Source of the DNA: an uncultured Roseibium sp.
GTDB taxonomy: Bacteria > Pseudomonadota > Alphaproteobacteria > Rhizobiales > Stappiaceae
Length of the DNA: 64,000 bases
Assembly (NCBI RefSeq): GCF_963675985.1
Contig: NZ_OY780958.1
Span: 1,736,001-1,800,000 of the forward strand
Direction: 5' to 3'
A program made the translations under genes and the position numbers. How positions within the stretch are numbered: the stretch's first letter is position 1; every line of letters starts with the position of its first letter. Positions 44,572 to 54,342 of the stretch are shown here, piece by piece. The notes below the pieces were generated by a model. That model saw only the letters and a program-made list of their open reading frames with translations, was not told the origin of the DNA and searched no databases.

Positions 44572-46467
44572 ATGCTCGACGCGCTGCGCAAGGGCGCCGG
44601 CACCTGGGTTGCCAAAATCTTCATCGCTCTTCTGGTTCTCAGTTTTGGCGTATGGGGCGTTGCCGATGTGCTCAGGAATGGGTTCGGGCAAAATGTCGCT
44701 GCCACGGTGGGTGGAACCGAAATCTCCCTGCAGGACTTCGACCGTGCCTATCGTCGGGATCTGAACCGGTTCGGCCAGCAACTCGGACGCCCGCTTTCCA
44801 CCAGGGAAGGCGCGCAGCTCGGGATTCCACAGCAGACGCTTGGAACGCTGATCGCCGAAGCGGCCCTGAATGAAAATGCCCGAACGATGAACCTCGGGAT
44901 ATCCAATGAGAAACTCTCCGTTCAGATTCAACAGGATCCTTCGTTCAGGACCGGCGGCTCATATGATCCCAACTTGCTGAAGCAGATCTTGCGCAACAAC
45001 GGCATGTCTGAGGATGATTTCGTCATGGAACAGCGCTCGCTCGCGGAGCGCCAACAACTTGCCCAGGCGGTTTCCGGCGGGATGGTGGTTCCGACCGCCT
45101 ATCTGAAGGTGCTGCATGACTACCAGAGCGAAACCCGGGATGTGGCCTATCTGCTCATCGAACCGTCTAACCTCGACGAAATTGGGGATCCGGATGAAGC
45201 AACACTGAAGGCCTTTTTCGAAACGGAAAAGGCGAAGTTCAAGGCGCCTGAGTATCGCCAGATTACCCTTTTGCAGTTGACACCCGATACGATTGCCCGT
45301 CCGGACGATATTTCCGACGAAGACGCTCGGGCCGAATACGAGGCCAACAAGCAACAGTATCACGATCCGGAAAAACGCAAGGTTCGGCAATTGTCTTTCA
45401 CCAAGCCTGAAGACGCCAAGGCGGCCGCTGACAAACTGGCTGCCGGGATGTCTTTCGATGATCTGATGAAGGAGCTCAATCTGACGGACAACGATGTTTA
45501 TCTGGGGCTGATGGCAAAGGGGGATTTCCTTGATACCGCCATTGGCGACGCCGCCTTCTCACTTGATGAAGGCGCGACCAGCGGCATTGTGGACGGACGC
45601 TTCTCATCCGTCATTCTCAATGTTCTGGAAGTGCAGCCGGAGAAAACGCAGCCTTTCGAAGCGGTCAAGGACGATATCAAAGCCCTGCTCGCCAAAGAAC
45701 AGGCCGAACGCGAAGTCCTCGATCTGCTTGGAGAGATCGAAGACGCCCGCGCGGGCGGTGCAACGCTAAAGGAAGTCGGAGAACGTTTCCAACTGGATAC
45801 GACCACACCTGACGCATTCGATTCCACCGGAAAGAATCAGGCAGAGGCTGCGGTTGAGCTGCCGGATGCCAAGGACCTGATCTCCGGGGTCTTCGACAGT
45901 GACGTCGGCGTGGAGAACGATCCGCTGCAATTGGGGACCCACGGCTTCCTTTGGTACGAGGTCGACAAAGTCATCCCGTCGCGCGACCGCACGCTCGATG
46001 AAGTCAGGGAAAAAGTGGTCGCGGCCTGGAAAGAAGCCGAAATCGAAAAAAGGCTGTCCGAAAAGGCGACTGAGCTGGCTGAAAAGGCGAGATCCGGGAC
46101 TGATATGGCGGCGCTTGCGGAAAGCAACGGCCTGGAACTCAAGACAGCAGACGGCATTGCCCGGAATGTTGCGGCCGGAGATATCAGCGGCGCGGCGGCC
46201 AGCCAGGCATTCGACGGTGCGGAAGGCTCCGTGATAGACGTCGAAGCATCGGACAAAGTCGGGCGGCTGGTCATCAAGGTGACCGGTCGGAGAATCACGG
46301 AATTCAATGAGGCAGACCCCGCGAACGCGGCTCTCAAAACGCAACTTGCAGGGCAGCTTCAGGATTCGTTGCTCAATCAGTACATCTCCAATATCGAGAC
46401 GCAGGCTGGCATCCAGGTCAATCAAGCAGGTATTGCCAGCGTGCTCGGCCTTGAAAACAGCAACTGA
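44572..46467 (+). CDS. ppiD: Periplasmic folding chaperone/peptidyl-prolyl isomerase, PpiD-like
   Basis: A 631-residue, inner-membrane-anchored protein. From the ATG at 44572 (GGGAGAA site) the N-terminus MLDALRKGAGTWVAKIFIALLVLSFGVWG gives one signal-anchor helix. A SurA-N-like chaperone region follows (residues ~40-230) and a parvulin-type domain around 240-370, then a long helical C-terminus. It helps fold exported proteins near SecYEG. It heads a plus-strand series with trpD, 34 bases downstream. Confidence 0.92.
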   Translation: MLDALRKGAGTWVAKIFIALLVLSFGVWGVADVLRNGFGQNVAATVGGTEISLQDFDRAYRRDLNRFGQQLGRPLSTREGAQLGIPQQTLGTLIAEAALNENARTMNLGISNEKLSVQIQQDPSFRTGGSYDPNLLKQILRNNGMSEDDFVMEQRSLAERQQLAQAVSGGMVVPTAYLKVLHDYQSETRDVAYLLIEPSNLDEIGDPDEATLKAFFETEKAKFKAPEYRQITLLQLTPDTIARPDDISDEDARAEYEANKQQYHDPEKRKVRQLSFTKPEDAKAAADKLAAGMSFDDLMKELNLTDNDVYLGLMAKGDFLDTAIGDAAFSLDEGATSGIVDGRFSSVILNVLEVQPEKTQPFEAVKDDIKALLAKEQAEREVLDLLGEIEDARAGGATLKEVGERFQLDTTTPDAFDSTGKNQAEAAVELPDAKDLISGVFDSDVGVENDPLQLGTHGFLWYEVDKVIPSRDRTLDEVREKVVAAWKEAEIEKRLSEKATELAEKARSGTDMAALAESNGLELKTADGIARNVAAGDISGAAASQAFDGAEGSVIDVEASDKVGRLVIKVTGRRITEFNEADPANAALKTQLAGQLQDSLLNQYISNIETQAGIQVNQAGIASVLGLENSN

Positions 46468-46501
46468 TTCCCGCTGGTAACTGCGCAAGAGTGGACAGGA
46501 T

Positions 46502-47515
46502 ATGAAGACGTTCAAGGATTTCATTGCCAAGGTTGCTGACGGCACTGCCCTGAATGCCGTCGAGGCACGATCGGCCTTTGAGATCATCCTGTCCGGCGAA
46601 GCGACGCCTTCGCAGCTGGGCGGGTTCCTGATGTCCCTGCGGGTACGTGGTGAAACCGTCGATGAAGTGACCGGCGCCGTGGAAACGATGCGTTCCAAGA
46701 TGTTGCCGGTCAGCGCTCCGGCAAACGCGATCGATATTGTCGGCACCGGCGGGGACAACACCGGCAGCTATAACATTTCCACCTGTACGGCGCTTGTGGT
46801 TGCCGGTTGCGGGATTCCGGTCGCAAAACACGGCAACCGGTCCCTGTCGTCGAAATCCGGTGCGGCCGAAGCACTTGCCGAGTTGGGCGTGAACATCGAC
46901 ATCGGTCCGGACAAGATCGCGGACTGCATCAGGTCGGCCGGCATCGGCTTCATGTTCGCCCCGATGCATCATGCCGCCATGAAGCACGTCGGCCCGACTC
47001 GGGTCGAACTGGCGACACGGACGATCTTCAACCTGCTCGGCCCGCTTTCCAATCCGGCTGGCGTCAAGCGGCAGCTTGTCGGCGTCTTTGCGCGTCAGTG
47101 GGTGGAGCCGATCGCGGAAGTTTTGAAAAACCTGAACTCCGAGCGGGTCTGGGTGGTTCACGGTTCTGACGGCATGGACGAAATAACCACCACCGGGCCG
47201 ACATATGTCACCGAACTCGATGGCGGTAACATCAGATCCTTTGAAATCCGCCCTGAGGACGTCGGACTTCCGGTGGCCGACCCGGCCGATCTGAAGGGCG
47301 GTACGCCTGCGGAAAACGCCAATGCGCTTCGCGACGTCCTGAGCGGCACTAAAAACGCCTATAGGGATGTCGTGCTGTTCAATTCCGCGGCTTCGCTTCT
47401 GGTCGCTGGTCACTGCGACACTTTGAAAGACGGGGTCGATGCCGCGGCGGAATCGATCGACAACGGCTCTGCGGCAGACCGTCTCGAACGACTGGTCGCA
47501 ACGTCCAACGGATAA
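46502..47515 (+). CDS. trpD: Anthranilate phosphoribosyltransferase
   Basis: A 337-residue tryptophan-biosynthesis enzyme. The phosphoribosyl-pyrophosphate site is GTGGDNTGSYNISTCTA (around residue 82), followed by KHGNRSLSSKSGAAE and NLLGPLSNPAG. Its stop is four bases before trpC, so the two are coupled. The anthranilate synthase genes are not in the window. Confidence 0.97.
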   Translation: MKTFKDFIAKVADGTALNAVEARSAFEIILSGEATPSQLGGFLMSLRVRGETVDEVTGAVETMRSKMLPVSAPANAIDIVGTGGDNTGSYNISTCTALVVAGCGIPVAKHGNRSLSSKSGAAEALAELGVNIDIGPDKIADCIRSAGIGFMFAPMHHAAMKHVGPTRVELATRTIFNLLGPLSNPAGVKRQLVGVFARQWVEPIAEVLKNLNSERVWVVHGSDGMDEITTTGPTYVTELDGGNIRSFEIRPEDVGLPVADPADLKGGTPAENANALRDVLSGTKNAYRDVVLFNSAASLLVAGHCDTLKDGVDAAAESIDNGSAADRLERLVATSNG

Positions 47516-47519
47516 AGAC

Positions 47520-48332
47520 ATGGCCGATATTATGGAAAAAATCGAAGCCTATAAGCGGGTGGAGATCGAAGCTGCCAAAAGTGCCGTCCCCCTGGCAGAC
47601 CTCAAGGCAGCCGCTCGGGACGTTGAAGCGCCGCGCGGATTTCAAAGGGCAATCGAAGCAAAGCTTGCAAACGGCCACTACGCCTTGATTGCGGAGATCA
47701 AGAAGGCGAGCCCGTCCAAGGGTCTGATCCGCGAGGATTTCGATCCCCCTGCCCTGGCAAAAGCTTATGAAGCCGGTGGTGCAGCCTGTATCTCGGTGCT
47801 GACCGACTCGCCGTCCTTTCAGGGCCGGCCTGAATTTCTGAACGCGGCCCGCAGTGCCGTCGCCCTTCCCGCGCTGCGCAAGGATTTCCTCTACGACACC
47901 TATCAGGTTCACGAGGCGCGTGCCTGGGGCGCGGATTGCATCCTGATCATCCTTGCCGCTGTCGATGACGCAACGGCCAGAGCTCTTGAGAACGCGGCTT
48001 TCGAACTGGGCATGGACGTGCTTCTTGAGGTTCATAACGAAGAGGAACTGGAGCGGGCGCTCCGGCTCAAGTCGAAATTGCTCGGTATCAACAACCGGAA
48101 CCTCAAGACGTTCGAGACAACCCTTGAAATCAGCGAGCGTCTGGCGCCGTCGGTTCCTTCCGAACGTATCATCGTCGGCGAATCCGGGCTCTTTACGCCC
48201 GACGATCTGGACCGGATGCAAAAGGTCGGCATCTCTACTTTCCTGATCGGGGAAAGTCTGATGCGCCAGGACGACGTAGCCGGGGCGACCCGGTCCCTGC
48301 TGCGGCACAATACGTTCAAGGCAGCGGTATAA
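47520..48332 (+). CDS. trpC: Indole-3-glycerol-phosphate synthase
   Basis: A 270-residue TIM barrel catalysing ring closure of CdRP. The ATG at 47520 is right after trpD; the longer frame starts inside trpD and is not used. Active-site segments ALIAEIKKASPSKGLIREDF, LRKDFLYDTYQV, GINNRNLKTFE and GESGLFTPDDL are in their expected order. It is followed by moaC after ten bases, a common rhizobial order. Confidence 0.97.
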   Translation: MADIMEKIEAYKRVEIEAAKSAVPLADLKAAARDVEAPRGFQRAIEAKLANGHYALIAEIKKASPSKGLIREDFDPPALAKAYEAGGAACISVLTDSPSFQGRPEFLNAARSAVALPALRKDFLYDTYQVHEARAWGADCILIILAAVDDATARALENAAFELGMDVLLEVHNEEELERALRLKSKLLGINNRNLKTFETTLEISERLAPSVPSERIIVGESGLFTPDDLDRMQKVGISTFLIGESLMRQDDVAGATRSLLRHNTFKAAV

Positions 48333-48342
48333 GGTTCGATCC

Positions 48343-48852
48343 ATGAGTGACCAGACAGCGCAGCTGACCCATCTGGACGATGCCGGTTCGGCCAACATGG
48401 TCGACGTGTCGGAGAAGACCGTCACGTCGCGGATTGCGGTCGCCTGTGGCTCCGTAACCATGCGGCCGGAAACACTGGAACTTATCCGCTCCGGCAACGC
48501 CAAGAAGGGCGATGTTATCGGTGCGGCCCGTATAGCCGGCATTATGGCCGCGAAAAAGACTCACGAGCTTATACCGCTCTGCCATCCGCTGCTCCTGTCC
48601 AAGATCAGCATCGATATTACACCGGACGACACGCTTCCGGGCCTGCGCGTTCAGGCGACCACGAAGGTCAGCGGCCAGACCGGTGTAGAGATGGAGGCAT
48701 TGACGGCCTGCTCCGTTGCCTGCCTGACCGTCTACGACATGGCCAAGGCGGTCGATCGCGGCATGATCATCGGAGATATCAGGCTTTTGGAAAAAGCCGG
48801 CGGAAAATCGGGTCATTGGACGGCCGCCGATGGCGGCACAGGCGGGACGTAA
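48343..48852 (+). CDS. moaC: Cyclic pyranopterin monophosphate synthase MoaC
   Basis: A 169-residue molybdenum-cofactor enzyme producing cyclic pyranopterin monophosphate. It contains MVDVSEKTVTSRIAVA, HELIPLCHPLLLSKI and MEALTACSVACLTVYDMAKAVDRGM with the catalytic Lys/Asp region. It is coupled to moeA four bases downstream. The molybdenum hydroxylase genes at 53-58 kb would use this cofactor, though the neighbourhood is conserved for other reasons. Confidence 0.97.
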   Translation: MSDQTAQLTHLDDAGSANMVDVSEKTVTSRIAVACGSVTMRPETLELIRSGNAKKGDVIGAARIAGIMAAKKTHELIPLCHPLLLSKISIDITPDDTLPGLRVQATTKVSGQTGVEMEALTACSVACLTVYDMAKAVDRGMIIGDIRLLEKAGGKSGHWTAADGGTGGT

Positions 48853-48856
48853 CTTC

Positions 48857-50062
48857 ATGAGCCTGATGCCCGTTGCCGACGCGCTGGCCCTTCTGCTGGA
48901 TGGCGTGACACCGCGCTCGACCGAATGGGTCGCGCTTACGGATGCCAACGGGCGGATCCTGAGCGAGGATCTGGCCTCTACGCGGACCCAACCGCCTTTC
49001 GCCGCATCGGCAATGGATGGCTACGCGGTCCGGCATGCAGATCTCGCCGAAATCCCCGCCCGCTTGAAGGTCATCGGCGAAGCGCCGGCCGGCCATGGCT
49101 TTTCCGGCAGTATCGGCGCCGGCGAGACCGTTCGGATCTTTACCGGCGCGCCGGTGCCGGAAGGGGCCGATACGATCCTGATCCAGGAAGATACGACCCG
49201 GGACGGCGACACCGTAACGGCGCACGAATGCCCCGCGTTCGGTGCCTACGTGCGGCCGGCCGGACTTGACTTCATGGAGGGTGAAGTCCTTCTGAAGGCG
49301 CAACGCAAGCTCGATTATCGGGATCTCGCCCTGGCGGCTGCCATGAACCATGCCCGCCTGCCCGTCCATAAAAAGCCGGTGGTCGCGATCCTTGCGACCG
49401 GCGACGAACTGGTACCGCCGGGGGCAGAACCCGGCCCGGACCAGATCATCGCCTCCAACCACCTCGGGATTTCCGCACTCGTCGAGGATTGCGGCGGAGA
49501 ACCCTTGGACCTTGGCATCTCACCGGACGATTCGGTTGCCATGGCCGGCCACGTCCGCAAAGCAATCGAGGCGCAGGCGGATATTTTGGTCACTCTGGGC
49601 GGGGCTTCTGTCGGTGATCACGATCTGGTTCAGGACGTCCTCGGTGCCGAAGGCATGGATCTCGCCTTTTGGCGGATCGCCATGCGTCCCGGCAAGCCGC
49701 TCATGGCGGGTCACCTCGGCACGACAAAGGTTCTCGGACTTCCCGGCAATCCTGTTTCGAGCCTGGTTTGCGGGCTGTTGTTCCTGAGACCTCTGCTCGC
49801 AGCGATGCTTGGCCAAAAGCAGGCAGCCGCTCACGAGATACAGGCTATACTGGGAGCCGATCTCAGCGAGAATGACCGGCGCCAGGACTATGTCCGGGCG
49901 GAGCTCTCGCAAGGCCTCGATGGCAAGCTCGTGGCCACGCCGTTCGGCAAGCAGGACAGTTCCATGCTCGCCCTTCTTGCACGGTCCGGCGCATTGATCG
50001 TCCGGCCGCCCCATGCACCTGCCCTCAAGGCCGGCGCAAGCGTTCCGATCATCCGGCTTTGA
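48857..50062 (+). CDS. moeA: Molybdopterin molybdenumtransferase MoeA
   Basis: A 401-residue enzyme inserting molybdate into molybdopterin. The ATG at 48857 is preferred, with GGCGGGA upstream. Motifs: PPFAASAMDGYAV, LATGDELV, the MoeA/MogA-fold GGASVGDHDLVQDVL and the GLPGNPVS segment. It ends convergent with the type I secretion adaptor, 21 bases apart. In many rhizobia lexA follows here; it is absent. Confidence 0.96.
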   Translation: MSLMPVADALALLLDGVTPRSTEWVALTDANGRILSEDLASTRTQPPFAASAMDGYAVRHADLAEIPARLKVIGEAPAGHGFSGSIGAGETVRIFTGAPVPEGADTILIQEDTTRDGDTVTAHECPAFGAYVRPAGLDFMEGEVLLKAQRKLDYRDLALAAAMNHARLPVHKKPVVAILATGDELVPPGAEPGPDQIIASNHLGISALVEDCGGEPLDLGISPDDSVAMAGHVRKAIEAQADILVTLGGASVGDHDLVQDVLGAEGMDLAFWRIAMRPGKPLMAGHLGTTKVLGLPGNPVSSLVCGLLFLRPLLAAMLGQKQAAAHEIQAILGADLSENDRRQDYVRAELSQGLDGKLVATPFGKQDSSMLALLARSGALIVRPPHAPALKAGASVPIIRL

Positions 50063-50083
50063 AACGAATCTTGTTTACGGCCG

Positions 50084-51397
50084 TCAGTGTTCACGCAAGG
50101 CGTGGGCGATCTGATCGGACACGGGTTTGATGAGATAGCTTAGAACGGTTCGGTCCTGAGTCTTCATGAAGACCTCCACCGGCATGCCGGGCACAAGAAC
50201 CTTTCCTTCCAGACGGGACAGTTCGTCGTCATCGATGGTGAGGCGTGCCGTATAAAATCCGGAGCCCGTGCGCTGGTCCATCGTCAGGTCCGCCGATACG
50301 GTCAATAGTTTCGCCTTTAATTCCGGCGTGGTACGGCTGTCGAAGCTCGGAAACCGTACAATTGCATCCTGGCCCGGGGTCAACTCATCAATGTCCACCG
50401 GCTTGACCTTCGCTTCAATGACCAGCCTGTCGGCACGGGGAACAATCGACATCAGGATTTCACCCGGGGTAACGACACCACCGATCGTGTGGACGGCCAG
50501 TTCATGAACATAACCGTCCTGCGGCGCCCTGATATCGACCCGGGTCAGCTTGTCTTCAGCGGTGATCTTCTGCTCTTCCAACTGTGCGATCTGCGAGCGG
50601 GTTTCGTGGAGGTTTTCCAGAAGCTCCGCCCGATAACTTTCCTCGATCTGAAGGATCTGGATCTTTCGTTCGCTAATGCCTTCCTGAATTCGGGCAATTT
50701 CGGACAGGAAAGAACCATATTGCCCCTGCAGTCGGGCCCGCTCCCGGCGTTGTGCCGATACCCGGCTCTTGGAGACCAACTGCTTTTCCAGCAAAGCGTC
50801 GAGATCGGCAAGTTCCTCATCGATCAGTTTGATCTCCGAGACCTTGGCCTCCAGTTGCGCCTGCAGCCCGTCCGCCTGTTTGTTGAACTGACGGATCTGT
50901 TCCTGCAACTGGTCCTTCCGCCCGGCGATACTGGCCTGACGGGCTTCCATCAGCAGCTGCTGACCGCGCTTGATATCGTCGGGGATAACGTCATCTGAAA
51001 AGGAGATCTGATTCCGGATGTCCCGTTCGGCCACCAGGCGGGCTTCCTGAGCTTTCAATTCGCCCAGTTGCTTGGTGATCGCCGCGAGACTAGCGCGTGT
51101 TACCGTGTCATCGAGCCGGATGAGAAGATCACCGGCCGAGACAACATCATCATCCCTCACCCTGATCTCTTTCACGATCCCGCCCTCCCTGTGCTGAACG
51201 TGTTTCACGTTGCTTTGCACGACGACGGTCGCCGGTGTTACCACCGCTCCCGAAATTTCCGCGATTGCAGCCCATCCGCCAATGCCTCCGACCACGATCA
51301 GGGCCGCGACGGCAGCGATCAATAGGTGGCGTCTGATGGCTCGGCGCAGACTCTCGTCGGAACTTTTCCTGCCTGTCTGTTTGGTGCGGTCCGCCAT
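50084..51397 (-). CDS. Type I secretion periplasmic adaptor, HlyD/PrtE family
   Basis: A 437-residue membrane fusion protein: cytoplasmic basic tail, one helix (HLLIAAVAALIVVGGIGGWAAI), a beta-barrel/lipoyl region starting IVKEIRVRDDDVVSAGDLLIRLDD, long coiled coils (residues ~100-270), then IRAPQDGYVHELAVHTIGGVVTPGEILMSIVP. The C-terminal end resembles PrtE-type adaptors. ATG 51397 has a GGGGAGG site. It joins the ABC exporter to a TolC-like channel for one-step protein export. It is two bases after the exporter gene. Confidence 0.93.
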   Translation of the reverse strand: MADRTKQTGRKSSDESLRRAIRRHLLIAAVAALIVVGGIGGWAAIAEISGAVVTPATVVVQSNVKHVQHREGGIVKEIRVRDDDVVSAGDLLIRLDDTVTRASLAAITKQLGELKAQEARLVAERDIRNQISFSDDVIPDDIKRGQQLLMEARQASIAGRKDQLQEQIRQFNKQADGLQAQLEAKVSEIKLIDEELADLDALLEKQLVSKSRVSAQRRERARLQGQYGSFLSEIARIQEGISERKIQILQIEESYRAELLENLHETRSQIAQLEEQKITAEDKLTRVDIRAPQDGYVHELAVHTIGGVVTPGEILMSIVPRADRLVIEAKVKPVDIDELTPGQDAIVRFPSFDSRTTPELKAKLLTVSADLTMDQRTGSGFYTARLTIDDDELSRLEGKVLVPGMPVEVFMKTQDRTVLSYLIKPVSDQIAHALREH

Positions 51398-51399
51398 GA

Positions 51400-53178
51400 C
51401 TACCTCCCCGACCTTGCGGCAGGAACCGGTTGGACAACTTTCTTCAGGACTTCCTCCTTCGGCCCGAAGGCCGTCATCCGGCCGTCCTGCAGGCACAGGA
51501 TCTTGTCGACAGTTGCAATAGCACTCGGTCGGTGCGCGATCACGATGACGATCGACTTTCGTTCCCGCATCGTCTTGATGGCGTTGACGAGCGCGGCCTC
51601 GCCCTCCGCATCCAGATTGGAATTGGGTTCGTCCAGAACGATCAGGAACGGGTTGCCGTAGAGCGCTCTTGCCAGGGCAATTCTCTGGCGCTGGCCGGCG
51701 GAAAGGTTGCGCCCGGACCGGCCGATCACAGTATTGTAACCTTCCGGCAAGGCGACAATCATGTCGTGGACATCGGCGAGCGTGGCCGCTTCGATGATGG
51801 CACCGGAGGCCGCATCCTGACGGAACCGCGAGATGTTTTCGGCGATCGTCCCGTCAAAGAGCTGCAAATCCTGAGGCAGGTAGCCGATGAATTCACCGCG
51901 TTTTCCGGACGTCCATTGGCCGAGGTCCGCACCATCGTAGCGGATATTTCCCTGCAGCGCGGGTGCAGCGCCGACCAATGCGCGCGCGAGGGTCGATTTT
52001 CCGGATCCGGAGGGCCCGATCACGCCGAGACCGTCACCCGCTTGAAGTTTGAAGGACACATTGACGACGAACGGCACCGGCTCCCCGAATGGCCCGCAAG
52101 CGACCTGTTCCAGTTCGAGCATCCTGCAGGGCAGCGGCAGGTCGAGCATGTCCGCAGTCGACGGCGCGGCGGCCAGAACCTCCCGCAGACGGGCGAGTGC
52201 CTGCCGGCAGGCGACAAAACCCCGCCAGTGGGCCACCGCTTGTTCGATCGGCGAAAGCGCCCTGGAAGTCATGATCGATGCTGCGATCATCACGCCCGGC
52301 GTGATTTCCTGCTTGATCGCAAGCCACGCGCCCGTGCCGAGGATTGCCGACTGCAGGATGAAACGGACCGTCTTGATGAGCGTTCCGAAAAAGCCGGTTC
52401 GATCGGCCGCCTTTCGCTGGGAGAGCAGATAGGCGTCATTCCGGTCCTGCCACCGATCCGCCAGGGCATCGTCCATTCCCATGGCGCTGACGACTTCCGC
52501 ATTGCGTTGGCCGATTTCAACGTCGGCGGCGCGACCTGCGGCTTCCCGTCCGGTATCCGCTACCGGTCCGCGCGACATGGCCTCGTTCAGGACGACGCAG
52601 ACGACAATTAGCAGGCCACCGCCAAGTGCGACCAAGCCTAACAGGGGATGGAACAGGAAAACGATGGTCAGGTAGACCGGCAACCACGGAATGTCGAAAA
52701 TGGCGCCAGGGCCGGGACCGGACATGAACTGGCGAATCGTGTCGAGGTCCGCGACCGGTCGAAGCTGCGCGGCCCGATGTCCCAGTCGAACGGGAAGCAT
52801 GTTCGACATGCGGTACACTAGTCCGGTCAGGCGGACGTCCACTCGTTGCGCGATCCGGGCAAGGATGCGGCCTCGCAAGCCTTCAAGAAAGCCGTAAAAC
52901 AGATAAAGAACCAGTGCCAGAATACCAATGACCACAAGGGTCGGGACAGATCCGCTCGCGAGCACCCGGTCGTAGACCTGAAGCATGAACAATGGACCGG
53001 TCAGCATCAGTATGTTGATCAGGAGACTGACTAGGCCGACGCCCACAAAGGCCACTCGAATGGGTGCGAATGCGCGGGATACCGGATTCGGGCCCGGTCT
53101 GCGCCCCGTCGCCTGGCAGACGTGATGTCTGACGCCTTGGTCCGTTTTCAAATGCAGGCCTCTATATGTCTGGAGCAT
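51400..53178 (-). CDS. Type I secretion permease/ATPase, PrtD-like
   Basis: A 592-residue half-ABC exporter: membrane domain in residues ~35-320 without a C39 peptidase domain, then an ATPase with Walker A GPSGSGKSTLARAL, signature LSAGQRQRIALARALYG, and Walker B FLIVLDEPNSNLDAEGE. PrtD relatives secrete RTX proteins, proteases or lipases carrying C-terminal signals. No such substrate gene and no outer-membrane factor lie nearby, so the cargo is unknown. The first ~30 residues, rich in Arg/Gln, make the exact start uncertain. Confidence 0.93.
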   Translation of the reverse strand: MLQTYRGLHLKTDQGVRHHVCQATGRRPGPNPVSRAFAPIRVAFVGVGLVSLLINILMLTGPLFMLQVYDRVLASGSVPTLVVIGILALVLYLFYGFLEGLRGRILARIAQRVDVRLTGLVYRMSNMLPVRLGHRAAQLRPVADLDTIRQFMSGPGPGAIFDIPWLPVYLTIVFLFHPLLGLVALGGGLLIVVCVVLNEAMSRGPVADTGREAAGRAADVEIGQRNAEVVSAMGMDDALADRWQDRNDAYLLSQRKAADRTGFFGTLIKTVRFILQSAILGTGAWLAIKQEITPGVMIAASIMTSRALSPIEQAVAHWRGFVACRQALARLREVLAAAPSTADMLDLPLPCRMLELEQVACGPFGEPVPFVVNVSFKLQAGDGLGVIGPSGSGKSTLARALVGAAPALQGNIRYDGADLGQWTSGKRGEFIGYLPQDLQLFDGTIAENISRFRQDAASGAIIEAATLADVHDMIVALPEGYNTVIGRSGRNLSAGQRQRIALARALYGNPFLIVLDEPNSNLDAEGEAALVNAIKTMRERKSIVIVIAHRPSAIATVDKILCLQDGRMTAFGPKEEVLKKVVQPVPAARSGR

Positions 53179-53340
53179 CGAAGAGAGCCTTCGACTTTTC
53201 CTCGCGCTATCATGGTAACGCTACATTCAAAAAGACAAAAGTTTTCCTTATCCAGCGCTCGCTTGCATCCCACTGTGCCTGCAACGCTCGCGCAGTCAAA
53301 GGAACGGCGAAGTCACAGCGGCCCTGACCGGGCCTTGATG

Positions 53341-53376
53341 CAAAAGAGCCATCCGGCGGGCACCGAACGGCTCTTC
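53341..53376 (-). terminator. Intrinsic terminator after the cox-like operon
   Basis: Read on the minus strand, GAGCC and GGCTC close an outer stem, and TTCGG pairs with CCGGA inside it with one bulge each side and a six-base loop; TTTTG follows. It lies 50 bases beyond the stop of the FAD-subunit gene, marking the end of the four-gene operon. The remaining 160 bases to the secretion gene hold no recognised feature. Confidence 0.7.
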
Positions 53377-53425
53377 CAATTGTTCAGTCTGGAGTGAGCG
53401 GACCAATGGCCGCCCCGCCAATGCT

Positions 53426-54226
53426 TTACCCGGCTGCTGCCACAGCGCGCTTCGCCATGACCGTGACCAGATTGGCGCGGTAGGCGGCGGAACCGTGAAT
53501 GTCGCTCAGGAGATCGTCGGCGGAAACCGAAATTCCGGCGACCGCTTCGGGCGACCAGTTCGAGCTCAGCGCGCTCTCCATTTCGCCGACTCGGAAGACA
53601 CCGTCCTGTCCTGCGCCGGTCACGGCTACCTTGACCGAACCGTCCGCTCCCTTGGCGACGAACACGCCCGCCATGGCATAACGCGATGCCGGGTTCGGAT
53701 ACTTGGCATAGGCCGACTTCGCGGCAACCGGGAACGACACAGAGGTGACGATCTCGTCGTCTTCAAGGGCCGTTTCGAACATGCCGGTGAAGAAGTCTTC
53801 TGCCGCGAGTTCGCGCTTGCTGGTCTTGACCGTCGCCCCAAGAGCAACCAGTGCGGACGGATAATCGGCCGCCGGATCGTTGTTGGAAATCGAACCGCCG
53901 ATCGTCCCCCTGTGGCGGACCGCAGGGTCGCCGATGCCGGCAGCGAGGGTCGCAAGACCTGGAAGCTTGGATTGGACCGTTGCGGAGGATGCGACGTCCG
54001 CATGGGTCGTGGCTGCGCCGATGACGATCGCCCCGCCGGCTTCGCTGATGCCCTGAAGGTCGGCGATCTTCGCCAGGTCGATCAGATCGCTCGGCGCGGC
54101 GAGACGCTGTTTCATGGTCGGCAGCAAAGTCTGTCCACCGCCGAGGAACTTGCCGTCTTCGGCTGACGCCATCATGGAAGCGGCATCAGCCACCGAACCG
54201 GCGCGATGATAAGTCGTTTCGTACAT
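53426..54226 (-). CDS. coxM: Molybdenum hydroxylase FAD subunit, CoxM-like
   Basis: A 266-residue FAD protein of the xanthine oxidase family medium subunit type. FAD motifs are GGGQTLLPTMKQRLAAP (around residue 32) and TIGGSISNNDPAADYPSALVAL (around 110). It passes electrons from the FeS subunit to an acceptor. It is the last gene of the minus-strand G-S-L-M series, an order typical of form II enzymes rather than the M-S-L order of true CO dehydrogenase operons. Confidence 0.92.
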   Translation of the reverse strand: MYETTYHRAGSVADAASMMASAEDGKFLGGGQTLLPTMKQRLAAPSDLIDLAKIADLQGISEAGGAIVIGAATTHADVASSATVQSKLPGLATLAAGIGDPAVRHRGTIGGSISNNDPAADYPSALVALGATVKTSKRELAAEDFFTGMFETALEDDEIVTSVSFPVAAKSAYAKYPNPASRYAMAGVFVAKGADGSVKVAVTGAGQDGVFRVGEMESALSSNWSPEAVAGISVSADDLLSDIHGSAAYRANLVTVMAKRAVAAAG

Positions 54227-54342
54227 GTTTTTCTCCCCTTGTCGGCCAAGGTGTCCGGCTGGATGGATTCCGATGCCGGAAATTAAAACCAGAGTGCCGG
54301 GCCGGGCAAGTGAACCCGACCCCGCGTTTGAACTTTTGCGAC

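Noticed and set aside
53122..53397. 91-codon plus-strand frame before the secretion genes
   Set aside because: It overlaps the exporter start and the terminator, with no family likeness or ribosome site.
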